A DNA stretch of 64,000 nt, from the IMG/VR virus record IMGVR_UViG_3300007511_000003, positions 104,901 to 168,900 of that record, one strand, 5' to 3'. Shown piece after piece: positions 45,701 to 53,453 of this stretch. Position 1 is the first letter of the stretch. Every line of letters begins with the position of its first letter. The notes beneath the pieces are model-generated. The model was not told the origin of the DNA. It was given only the letters and a program-made list of their open reading frames with translations, and did not search any database. The position numbers and the translations under genes were made by a program. This DNA is from a virus.

Positions 45701-48402
45701 CCTCTGCTAGTTCCTTGTTAGATAAAACTTGGGACGTAGTAAAATCTGTTTCTCCGATAGGATTTATTTCTAGTGCCCTTGGTGGTCTCTTTGGTGATGA
45801 TACTACCCCTGTTGATTCTGCTGTAGCGGGTGCCCAGGCAAAAGAGGCTTCTCTGTTATCTAAGGTAGGGGACGCGGTATCCTCGATTAATCCCTTTGGT
45901 TTGATTTCCAAAGGGCTAGGCGCCATCTTTGGTGATGACTCAGCCCCAACGCCAGATGAAACCAAGGCCGCCGTTCAAAGTGCCGCTGATAGGGCAATGT
46001 CGGCAGGGCAATCCTTGCTGACCGCCACTAAAAATATTGTAGACTCAGTACCTATCTTGAGTACTATTTCGTCAGGAATCTCCAGTTTATTTGGAGGAGA
46101 CGCCTCCGTGGCGTCTCCTGTTGGAGTAGCCCCTGGTGCTACGGTGCCCCCTCAGACTATTGAACAACACATGGACCAATGGGTGGCTTCTGCCGCGGTC
46201 CCTAACTCTGTTGTACAAGCCTCTGAGAATACTCATTACTCTTTTGTTGAAGCCCAGCGGGTACAATGGGTACAAGAGGTAACGTCTGCTATTAGTGCCC
46301 CTTCTGGCGAAGACCTGCAGATGTTTAGGCTCAAGTTCCTGAAACGTTTGCGGGACCTCAAAACAGATTGGATGAAAGGACGTGAATCAGAGGCTCGCTC
46401 TTTGGCGGCGGAAGTTTCTGCTCCTGTGGAGAGTGGTTTCCTCGCAGGGCTAGGAAACCTTTGGGATTCTGTAGCATCAACTGCTCAGAACGTGATACAA
46501 GTCGTGGCCCCGAAAGTACAGGCCGCAATCCCTGCTATTACGGCGGCCACTCAAAAAGGACTGGAGTCGGTGGCTCCTGGTGTGTCTCAAAAGATACAGT
46601 CTTTCACAGGAATCGACCAATCTACGATTAAAGGTACCGGGGGTACCCCTCCAGTGCCATCCGGTGCTATCACTTCCCCATCGTATGCCATGCCTCCAAC
46701 TACCATGGGAGGACCGGGCGCAGCCTCTGGTGGGCAGTCGATACCTACTGGTTCCGCAGGGTCCGTGCGGGCTCCGCAGGAAGCGACTCGGGCAGTACAA
46801 GAGCAAAAGATAGGAGATGCTACTCCTAAAGGTCCTACGGCCCAAGGAAGTACAAGACCTGTCGTGGCCTCGGCTCCGAGAATAACGGCTCCAACACCAC
46901 CTAGTACAACGACAAGGGTTGGGCCTGCCCCTGCTAAAGGTGGTGGAGGTTCGCCCGCACCGCCTAAGCCCCCAAAACCAGCGACACCCACAATCAAACT
47001 TCCATCGGGGCCTGTTCCGCCTTCCCCTGCTACTATGGCGGCAGCAGTAGGTCCTGCAAAACCAAAAGAAGGAGGTCTTTGGGGTGCCTTGAAGTCTGGT
47101 GCCTCTGCGGTGGCATCTGGGATCGGTTCGCTGTTCTTCGGAACAGCGGAAGCGGCGTCGGCTCCCACGACCAAGGGGTCTGCCCCTGCCCCTGGAAGTG
47201 CTGGTTCACCCACCAGCCAAGCACTTCCCGTGGTTGAGCCCGCCGCTATAACTACACCCGCACCTACTGCGTCTTCTACAGTCGTTCCTTCTGGTACTCC
47301 TATCCAACCTCCCGCGAGATCCACAAAACCGAAAGGTCAAGTTACAGGTGGGATGGCCGGTGTAAAGGCCATGATTAAACAGCACGAGGGCCTACGTCTT
47401 AACGTGTACAACGATAGTGTTGGTCTACCAACAATTGGGTACGGCCACCTCTTGCGCCCACACGAGAAACATCTAAGGTCCATCTCAATGCCCCAAGCGG
47501 ATGCCATGTTCGAGACGGACTTTACCCATCATAAAAAAGCCGCAGAACGGATTCCTGCTTTCCCCCAGATGAGTGAAGCTGGTCAGGGCGGACTTATTGA
47601 CCTAACATTCAACATGGGGCCTGCTTGGTACAAGAAGTGGCCTAACATGATGAGCCAACTCAAGAACGAAGATTACGAGGGCGCAGCCAATAATCTACTG
47701 GACTCAAAGTACGCTCGACAGGTACATGGACGTGCCAACACTGTGGCATCCTTGATACGGGCAGGGGGTGACGGATCCCCATCGGCAGATTCAGGTCCTC
47801 CTCCCGAGACATCAGCTGCTATTGGTGAATCGGTATCTGCAGCTGTGCCCACAGGGGGTCCTCCAGCGGGATCTGGTGGCGGAGGGGCGCCAACATCGCC
47901 TCAGGTCCCTGAAGTGCCTGGAGCGGCCTCTCCAAGGGCAGGAGGTGGTGCTATCCCGACAGGCGGAGCCATCATAAACGGTTCGACAGTTCCTGCAGGG
48001 CTTGGCCTTCCTTCTGTCCGCAGTGGTACCCAAGGTGAATCTCCTGGCTCTCGGGCAGGGTTCCCTTCCGTTCGTCGTGGTCGTAGGGGAGGTAAAGCGG
48101 CTCCCGCCCGTGGAAGAATTCGTGAACGCCAACGACCTTCCGTAGTATCGGGTGTGACCCAACCAGCACCGAATCCGTCTGCTGTGTTGGCAGAAGCAAC
48201 ATCCGCCAATAATTTACTTATGAGTGAACCCCGGGCCAAAAAAGAGGCCCGTGTTGCTTCGGGTGGTCCACCTCGTGGTGGAGGTGGTGCGGCTCCTGCT
48301 CCAACTGATGCTCGCGGTGGCAAAGGTGGGGGTGGTTCACCAGAAAAGAAAACATCCATCGACGACCCCTTGTTGATGCTGGCTTCTATGGAGTTATTTT
48401 AA
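42721..48402 (+). CDS. Tail tape measure protein with internal lysozyme domain, 1893 aa
   Basis: GTG start at 42721. Residues 1-350 are coiled coil. A hydrophobic Gly/Ala-rich region follows (about 370-480, IGSVVAAPFRGMANMVTSTV). Then come many short GLASKG-type repeats and, between about 900 and 1150, repeated PFGLISKGLGAIFGDDSAP units. A Pro/Gly/Ala-rich linker leads to a T4-type lysozyme (GH24) at about 1545-1680 with KQHEGL (Glu1556), YND (Asp1565) and LPTIGYGH (Thr1571), spaced as in T4 lysozyme. A disordered basic tail ends the protein. It sets tail length and probably cuts peptidoglycan during DNA entry. It is the usual size for a long tail. Confidence 0.9.
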   Translation: MADFPTLGGVSDSISNALGGVFGESFGGIFVPEAEKLHRQLTSVVARLKTTEKFIQVDAEAKLTLEQELATAREDDNQEQIDLLTRQMEAMERLQELMEDQDAQSYQEKVLDREALNAEQAAALITHMRQVSENMDVLQDRMEGSGADIVGAYRDTIMDQRVDNAHRMTMLQELVSNVKETGKSPEVVAQLERLSRQSNLTEAQLATVGSTLDGYQKHLQELGGIRDLQEQTQALLDNQDVDAGVRQQQLEQFISHLSTFDDFGSEVASLRDATKDGADLNREQLEEVRRVMDRVSDKTTEAKTLHSLRELNTNFDRAIMTNEQLSEGLTENKLQEKFKANPSLVAEGREMANTGMSLLLSQISPALGMVDQAFGGALSSMLEALLASAVGKIGSVVAAPFRGMANMVTSTVSGILSPVRDTATGAFSSLTAGVTNRVGMAMTAMKDKLARGVGSMVGHVQNGLGSLANSPMVTSAFDSIKNLGNKGMLKFGEMVGHVQGFASKGMTALGGLTSRVTSSIGSLVSSGTASLSGMAGQARTTFGSLTSSVTSTLGGLAAKGKASLAGLASSGRGSLGRLASKGVASLSGLASKGLDLLGSLKDKMGEPALPGGGGPLRKIGKMFGPVGKLLSKAAPLLSKAAPIAMAGMALVDGVSAISRSADIFGKAEGEKTSLGEDISAGLGGALSGFTMGFIGEDTLAKGIHGVGSAVSDAVSGIGNVLTFGLFSDDDGGKEDKKKKEKEVPKVEPKYVEPPSLLNRMSFGLFGDDGTTEEEAKAAKRKAIIPAQVDGVAPEEQKALVDTHMQSYISDAEVPAGVAGDQFKTNQLVYAERSNWVSEAESADLQPNLMAKRNFRAQMTSKVHGQWAPEQQTQESEVAQAEAKAVATVPAGAEEAPSILDKVLDVASMVSPIGIIGKGISGLFGKEDPAVVDQAVLGAEAQEQSLLSKVGSAVASLTPFGLISKGLGAIFGDDSAPDPVAAEAVAQRSASEASASASSLLDKTWDVVKSVSPIGFISSALGGLFGDDTTPVDSAVAGAQAKEASLLSKVGDAVSSINPFGLISKGLGAIFGDDSAPTPDETKAAVQSAADRAMSAGQSLLTATKNIVDSVPILSTISSGISSLFGGDASVASPVGVAPGATVPPQTIEQHMDQWVASAAVPNSVVQASENTHYSFVEAQRVQWVQEVTSAISAPSGEDLQMFRLKFLKRLRDLKTDWMKGRESEARSLAAEVSAPVESGFLAGLGNLWDSVASTAQNVIQVVAPKVQAAIPAITAATQKGLESVAPGVSQKIQSFTGIDQSTIKGTGGTPPVPSGAITSPSYAMPPTTMGGPGAASGGQSIPTGSAGSVRAPQEATRAVQEQKIGDATPKGPTAQGSTRPVVASAPRITAPTPPSTTTRVGPAPAKGGGGSPAPPKPPKPATPTIKLPSGPVPPSPATMAAAVGPAKPKEGGLWGALKSGASAVASGIGSLFFGTAEAASAPTTKGSAPAPGSAGSPTSQALPVVEPAAITTPAPTASSTVVPSGTPIQPPARSTKPKGQVTGGMAGVKAMIKQHEGLRLNVYNDSVGLPTIGYGHLLRPHEKHLRSISMPQADAMFETDFTHHKKAAERIPAFPQMSEAGQGGLIDLTFNMGPAWYKKWPNMMSQLKNEDYEGAANNLLDSKYARQVHGRANTVASLIRAGGDGSPSADSGPPPETSAAIGESVSAAVPTGGPPAGSGGGGAPTSPQVPEVPGAASPRAGGGAIPTGGAIINGSTVPAGLGLPSVRSGTQGESPGSRAGFPSVRRGRRGGKAAPARGRIRERQRPSVVSGVTQPAPNPSAVLAEATSANNLLMSEPRAKKEARVASGGPPRGGGGAAPAPTDARGGKGGGGSPEKKTSIDDPLLMLASMELF

Positions 48403-49067
48403 TGCCCTCAGTTATAGCCATTGATGCAGTTCGGCAGGATCCGAATTCTCAAATCCGATTGACCTCTGAAGACGGTGCCGTCCCTTCGATCATTGGGTTT
48501 ATTACCGATGATATGCAGGTATCAGGTGCCGCTGAGTACAACGCTCCTTTTGAAACAGCGATGGCTAAGCAGAGCATACGATTAAACGCGCTCACCACCT
48601 TGGCCAACGACTGGTTCGGTGCTAAGATTCCACAGATGCAACTCAAGTCACGGGCTCATACTGTGAACATGTGGGTGTCCTCGCAACGTCCTAGCTTCCT
48701 GGTGTCTTTCTTATACCCGGCTCTTCGTGAAGGGGAAGACATTGTGGACAACGTAAAGTATCTGGTGGGTGCTACCTACCCGGATGCCGAAGATGGTGCC
48801 ATGACCACCTTGTTGGAAGCACCTAACGGCTACGCTGTAGGCGCTGGCGGGGCTCAAGACTTGACAACTGGTACCTCCCTGGCAGGTACTTGGATGTTGG
48901 AATATGGCCGGTGGTTCCGGGCAACCAACCTGGTCTTACGCTCTGCTTCTGCTACCATGTCCAAAGAGATTACTCCTTATTCCGGGCCTCTCTACGCCAA
49001 GATTGACGTGACGCTTGAACCCTACAGGTTGATTTCAGCAGAAGAATTCCATGACTACTTCCTGTAG
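48402..49067 (+). CDS. Baseplate protein, tube-cap-like, 221 aa
   Basis: Starts 1 nt into the previous stop. Beta-rich with VPSIIGFITDDMQVSGAAEY, FGAKIPQMQLKSRAHTVNMW and a C-terminal strand set (PLYAKIDVTLEPYRLISAEE). Tail-tube-like proteins after the tape measure form the tube initiator (T4 gp48/gp54). The likeness is by position and fold pattern only. Confidence 0.5.
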   Translation: MPSVIAIDAVRQDPNSQIRLTSEDGAVPSIIGFITDDMQVSGAAEYNAPFETAMAKQSIRLNALTTLANDWFGAKIPQMQLKSRAHTVNMWVSSQRPSFLVSFLYPALREGEDIVDNVKYLVGATYPDAEDGAMTTLLEAPNGYAVGAGGAQDLTTGTSLAGTWMLEYGRWFRATNLVLRSASATMSKEITPYSGPLYAKIDVTLEPYRLISAEEFHDYFL

Positions 49068-49075
49068 GAGCCTAC

Positions 49076-49465
49076 ATGTTTTTCTTTGATCCTGATGTTG
49101 AGTCTGCCGATCGTTATGACCTATCCAAGTTTATGGCCTGGCGCGAGGACACCTACGATTTCCTTGACAGCCTATTCCTAGAACAGTTACGGTTGATCCC
49201 CCATAGGGGAGAGTTCATCATTCAAAACGAGGAACGTAGGCCCGACCTGATTGCTTGGAAGGTGTACAGGGACGTTCGGTACTGGTGGCTTATTCTACAC
49301 TATAATGATATCCCTGACCATGAAGAGCTCTTGTCTGGCATGGTTCTCAAACTCCCCTCTATCTCGGATGTAGAAGACCTGTATTTCAGGCTCCGCGCTC
49401 TTGAACGGTCTGCCGAAAGGTCAGGGGCTGTTAACCTTCCAACACTTGTGGTGACAGCAGGATGA
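49076..49465 (+). CDS. Baseplate wedge protein, T4 gp53-like, 129 aa
   Basis: Contains RRPDLIAWKVYRDVRYWWLI followed by LHYNDIPDHEELLSGMVLKL and PS, the characteristic gp53/LysM-like signature (RPDLIAYxxYGxxxYWWLI...G..L..P). In T4 gp53 surrounds the hub and holds wedges together. Its stop overlaps the next gene start. Confidence 0.8.
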   Translation: MFFFDPDVESADRYDLSKFMAWREDTYDFLDSLFLEQLRLIPHRGEFIIQNEERRPDLIAWKVYRDVRYWWLILHYNDIPDHEELLSGMVLKLPSISDVEDLYFRLRALERSAERSGAVNLPTLVVTAG

Positions 49466-50589
49466 TAGGCGTTGATGGCCAATACTTACTTTCATTCTCT
49501 CTTGGGGGCTTAACGGATTTCCTCGAGGAAGAGGACATCATTGACTTTGTCCTCATCGAGGATGCAGGTAACATCCTACCTACCTTTGAACTTAAGGTCC
49601 TGATTCGTGATCAATCGGTGATCTCCAAGTTTAACGAAGGTAACGTCATGAGTCTTTCATTTGGTGCCACCAAGGACGCCATGATTGACACCAGGCTAGT
49701 TATCTTTCGGTCGAATGTAACTCGTGCTGGTAAAGGTTCCTACACGTTGGTCATTCGCGGTATGTATGATGCCATCCCTTACATCTCGGATCCCAAGCTC
49801 AAGACGCACGATGCCAAGTCAGCAGTGGAAACCATCCAGGCTGTAGTGGGTTCTCACTTCACGCCAGACATTGATCCTGGTACTTCCTCCGATAGCCAGC
49901 AATGGTGGCAGTTTAATACCTCGGATAAAAAATTTGTTTCCGACTGTTGGATGCGTACCGATTTTCCCAACTCCTTCCCCCTTATTGGTATCTCCAGTGA
50001 TGGTAAGTTTCGTATGCGGGATGCCAAGCAAGCGGCAGGTCAATCTCCCGCTTACACATTCTCCTACGACCCAAAAGGACCTAAAGAAATAGGCATCGAA
50101 GGCGACTATTTTGCGGACTCCAATACGGGGTTTATGAATCTCTGGAAGGGATATGGAGAAGACCGCTTGATCTACGACATTGAAGCCGGTACCTCTAGTA
50201 CCGTGTCAGAAGAAGCGGAGCCTGTACTAGCCCTATCTAGTAGCCTAAACCGAAAGTCTGGTATGGGTAAACGAGTAGGGCAGATCGCGTTCAACAGTGA
50301 AAACGTGCACAACAATTACTTCGCAGCACAGAACCGTAACCAAATGAACCTAGCGGTATTCAGCTCTGCTAAGGTAACGTTCTCTTTTAGCAGTGCATTA
50401 CTCCCGGTACGGGTACTAGACCTTATTATGTTCAAGGATGACAAACCAAACAAAGCAGAAGCCGCCGATCATTACACAGGTCTTTGGTTTGTTACCAAGG
50501 TAAGTCGATCGGCTGGAGCCAAGCAGTTTACCACCCTATTGGAGGTGTGTCGTGAGGGCTTCAGCGATACCCAAGGGAGCTTCAAATAA
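49462..50589 (+). CDS. Baseplate hub protein, gp27-like, 375 aa
   Basis: Begins MIGVDGQYLLSFSLGGLTDF. Tube-like beta domains are visible (NILPTFELKVLIRDQSVISK, YTLVIRGMYDAIPYISDPKL), then a YFADSNTGFMNLWKGYGEDR segment and a final beta domain (PVRVLDLIMFKDDKPNKAEA, TGLWFVTKVSRSAGAKQFTT). The order gp53, hub, spike with OB fold, PAAR matches the T4 hub gp27 and VgrG gp27-like regions. It forms the trimeric hub on which the spike sits. Confidence 0.7.
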   Translation: MIGVDGQYLLSFSLGGLTDFLEEEDIIDFVLIEDAGNILPTFELKVLIRDQSVISKFNEGNVMSLSFGATKDAMIDTRLVIFRSNVTRAGKGSYTLVIRGMYDAIPYISDPKLKTHDAKSAVETIQAVVGSHFTPDIDPGTSSDSQQWWQFNTSDKKFVSDCWMRTDFPNSFPLIGISSDGKFRMRDAKQAAGQSPAYTFSYDPKGPKEIGIEGDYFADSNTGFMNLWKGYGEDRLIYDIEAGTSSTVSEEAEPVLALSSSLNRKSGMGKRVGQIAFNSENVHNNYFAAQNRNQMNLAVFSSAKVTFSFSSALLPVRVLDLIMFKDDKPNKAEAADHYTGLWFVTKVSRSAGAKQFTTLLEVCREGFSDTQGSFK

Positions 50590-51341
50590 TGTCCATGTTC
50601 AAGATTGGAGAGCACATCAAAAAGCCGAACCTGTTATCGGTTCCCCACATGGGCACAGTGGTAGACAACATGGATCCGAAGAAGCTGGGTCGGGTGAAGT
50701 GTACGATTCCGACTATCATGGATGGCGCTCCAGATAAATTACCTTGGATCTATCCGATGGCGCCTATCGGGCTTGGTGGAAGCCTTGAGAGCTGCACCTT
50801 TTCTGTACCTGAGATGGACTCACGGTTGACCATAGTGTTTCCTTTCGATGACGTTCATGCTCCATTTTATATTGGATACTGGCGGTCTGAGAAGACACAA
50901 CCACATGAAACGTTTGATGAGAGCGAGGAAGGTGCCAAGTACCCAGAGATTTATGGGCACATCAACAGCAAAGGGGATTGGTTCCTGATTGCCAAGGACC
51001 AAGAATGGATGAAAGCCTACCACCATACTGGTACCTTTATTAAAGTAGACAAGTATGGTGACGTGTACATCGAGCAGGTTCGTGACATGTACATGGAAAA
51101 CGCTCGTGACATATTTATTGAGAATGGGCGAGACATCCAGATTGGGAATGGTCGGGATATTGTTCTGTCCAATGGGAATGACATCGACATTGTTAATGGT
51201 AACAACATCACCATTAACAACGGAACGGACATCAACATTGACACTGGTGGAAACGTCACGATTAACGTTGGAGGTAATGTCGATTTGACGGCTGGCGGTA
51301 ACGTGCGGGTGACCGCCGCCATGATTTTTCAAAATTCGTAG
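50589..51341 (+). CDS. Tail spike, gp5/VgrG-like OB fold plus beta-helix, 250 aa
   Basis: N-terminal OB-fold domain: GTVVDNMDPKKLGRVKCTIP, then PMAPIGLGGSLESC and VFPFDDVHAPFYIGYW. From about residue 155, repeats of the type GDVYIEQVRDMYMENARDIF, continuing IENGRDIQIGNGRDI, then TINNGTDINIDTGGNVTINV, build the triple-stranded beta-helix of the membrane-piercing needle. Unlike T4 gp5 there is no lysozyme insert; that activity is in the tape measure. The needle is capped by the PAAR protein encoded next. Confidence 0.9.
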   Translation: MSMFKIGEHIKKPNLLSVPHMGTVVDNMDPKKLGRVKCTIPTIMDGAPDKLPWIYPMAPIGLGGSLESCTFSVPEMDSRLTIVFPFDDVHAPFYIGYWRSEKTQPHETFDESEEGAKYPEIYGHINSKGDWFLIAKDQEWMKAYHHTGTFIKVDKYGDVYIEQVRDMYMENARDIFIENGRDIQIGNGRDIVLSNGNDIDIVNGNNITINNGTDINIDTGGNVTINVGGNVDLTAGGNVRVTAAMIFQNS

Positions 51342-51350
51342 GAGCCGGTA

Positions 51351-51656
51351 GTGCCAAATGATAGTCGTATTAGTGACATTGGGGTAGGGATTTGCTGTTG
51401 CCATTGTCCTGCCTGCTGTATTGGAATGTCAGGACATCTTATTACAGGGGCTTCCACCGTTATCTACGAGGGGATGCCGACCTCTCGGTTGACAGATATC
51501 GTGCTGGGCTTCTGTGGTCACACAGGTACAATGGTAACGAGTAGTACCACGGTTATAGTGGAGGGCTTGGGTACTGTTCGTATAGGGGACAATTTTGAGG
51601 GGTGCTTTACAGGTGTACTTGTGACAGGGGCCTCTACAATCATTTCGGGAGGGTAG
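51351..51656 (+). CDS. PAAR-repeat spike tip protein, 101 aa
   Basis: GTG start 10 bp after the spike gene. SDIGVGICCCHCPACCIGMS is followed by GHLITGASTVIYEGMPTSRL, TDIVLGFCGHTGTMV, then SSTTVIVEGLGTVRIGD and VLVTGASTIISGG: the PAAR fold with a metal-binding Cys/His set at the tip. It sharpens the spike and may carry Zn or Fe. The extra cysteine-rich N-terminal loop is unusual. Confidence 0.9.
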   Translation: MPNDSRISDIGVGICCCHCPACCIGMSGHLITGASTVIYEGMPTSRLTDIVLGFCGHTGTMVTSSTTVIVEGLGTVRIGDNFEGCFTGVLVTGASTIISGG

Positions 51657-51657
51657 T

Positions 51658-53058
51658 ATGTTACGCGGAGCCGATAACTGGGTTAACGCCCATGATTACT
51701 TAAAGAACCAGATTTTGATTTATAATTACCTGGATGAGGAGCAACGTCATAAGGTCATGATGAAGTTTTGGATCCTGGATGGTGTTATTTTAATAGAGGA
51801 TGGAGGCGAAGGTATAGACACGGATGTAATGTCTCCTATGAACCATGTGAAGAGCCTCCTGAATGAGTTAAAGTTCCTTGATCGGTACATTCGCACCAAG
51901 GATGGTCTCTTGCTTTTTGGTGAGGAACCGTTTGATCTGATGGTGTCCAAGCGTGAAGCAAACATGGCGAAATGGGTTACAGACCCTTACCTGCCTTCTT
52001 GTCAGATTGTGGTAGGGGACGACGGGCTCCCACGGGTTGTTGAAGGTTCTTGTCGGAATAAATACGACTACGAGATGCCCTTTAATAGCCGACCAACTTT
52101 ATTAACCTCTGAGCAGTTCGAAGAGTTATACCAATTGTTCAAGGTAAAGCAAGAGGCTGGTGAATTGTCTACTGCTTTTGATATCATGGTCAGCCTAACC
52201 GATTACAATTTGGACCAGGAGGCATTCTCCACAGAGACCGCCATTAATGGTTATGGGGTTAAAGAAGGAACCTTTGAAGAGTCGGCAGTCGCTGGTCAAA
52301 AGAAAGCCATGGGGATCGACTATAACGTGGTTCGCGAGATGCAAAGGATTCATGAGGAACTATGGCCCTACATACAAAATTTGAATCCGCCATCACCTAC
52401 GCCCCCACCCGCTGAGCTTATTGACACCGACGCCGAGCCAGACCCTGAAACTGGTGAACTACCAATGAAGCCTAACCCGCTCTCTTGGCCCTCCAGTGTC
52501 GTGGCTATCGCAGGGTTTCCACAGAATAGGGTACAAATCGAAGCTCTGGGAGGTGAAGGCCCTTCGCACAAAGGTATCATACCTGTTGGGGGTGGTTACC
52601 TTTTCCGCTTCCTAAACGTTGACGGTACTGTGAATACCACTATTCCCGACCCATCAGCGGAACCCCCAATTGATTATCTGGATGCTGGTATCCAATACGG
52701 GGATGTTGAGTGGGACGTCTCCAATTTTTCTTGGGTGCACTATTATATCGAAACAGACGATGATGAAGGTACAGAGGAATCCCACCTACATAAGTTAAGC
52801 AGTGGAGACTTTACAGGGTTCCCTCATGGGGCAGATACTCCTGGGGCAGGCACCCAAGAAAGGTTCCTCTCACTCGCCGAGCGTTGGGCTAATTTGAATG
52901 ATATACGAGAGAACCGTATACAACAGACAGGCACGCGTGTAACGGTGGAAAGTCAGTGGAAGATACTGTCTGACCATATACGCTATTTGGAGACCATTAA
53001 GGACCAGAAACAACAGTATGGTGACACCTTGAAGGAGATTTGTCCGGAGTTTACCTAA
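51658..53058 (+). CDS. Baseplate-associated hypothetical protein, 466 aa
   Basis: Between PAAR and gp25-like genes. The helical N-terminal half (MLRGADNWVNAHDYLKNQIL) is followed by a Pro-rich linker (NPPSPTPPPAELIDTDAEPD), then a beta-rich domain (VVAIAGFPQNRVQIEALGGE, GDVEWDVSNFSWVHYYIETD). No known wedge family was recognised. The linker and second domain suggest an exposed baseplate or fibre-network protein. Confidence 0.6.
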   Translation: MLRGADNWVNAHDYLKNQILIYNYLDEEQRHKVMMKFWILDGVILIEDGGEGIDTDVMSPMNHVKSLLNELKFLDRYIRTKDGLLLFGEEPFDLMVSKREANMAKWVTDPYLPSCQIVVGDDGLPRVVEGSCRNKYDYEMPFNSRPTLLTSEQFEELYQLFKVKQEAGELSTAFDIMVSLTDYNLDQEAFSTETAINGYGVKEGTFEESAVAGQKKAMGIDYNVVREMQRIHEELWPYIQNLNPPSPTPPPAELIDTDAEPDPETGELPMKPNPLSWPSSVVAIAGFPQNRVQIEALGGEGPSHKGIIPVGGGYLFRFLNVDGTVNTTIPDPSAEPPIDYLDAGIQYGDVEWDVSNFSWVHYYIETDDDEGTEESHLHKLSSGDFTGFPHGADTPGAGTQERFLSLAERWANLNDIRENRIQQTGTRVTVESQWKILSDHIRYLETIKDQKQQYGDTLKEICPEFT

Positions 53059-53453
53059 TGACCATATATTCTGACATGAACCAATATAAGTTTGGGCCGC
53101 AGATTAAGCCCATGCTTCATGACGTGGAGCCGGTTTACCAGTCTATTAATAATATTCTGGCGACTGATCCTGGCGAACGTCTCATGAATCCTGAGTTTGG
53201 ATCGCGTTTGCGCGACTTGTTAATGCAACCGATTGATGCCATTACTACGAGTGAAATCTATGCCGCTGTGGTTCAGGCAATCAAGCGTTGGGAGCCGAGG
53301 GTAATTTTAATTCATGCGAAGTCGAAGGTGGTGGCGTTCCCTGATGAAAATCGGTACGAGGTCCAACTCTATTTCAAAATCCGAGGCATTGAAGGCCAGG
53401 TGTTCGATTACATTGGGTCCGCAGTGAAGCTTGGGAAAACGGCGGTGTTTTAA
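53058..53453 (+). CDS. Baseplate wedge protein, gp25-like, 131 aa
   Basis: The ATG at 53058 overlaps the previous stop (TAATG). It matches the gp25/lysozyme-like baseplate family: YQSINNILATDPGERLMNPE, FGSRLRDLLMQPIDAITTSE, AIKRWEPRVILIHAKSKVVA. This family (including P2 gpW and T6SS TssE) nucleates sheath polymerisation and anchors the first sheath ring. Length is normal. Confidence 0.95.
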   Translation: MTIYSDMNQYKFGPQIKPMLHDVEPVYQSINNILATDPGERLMNPEFGSRLRDLLMQPIDAITTSEIYAAVVQAIKRWEPRVILIHAKSKVVAFPDENRYEVQLYFKIRGIEGQVFDYIGSAVKLGKTAVF

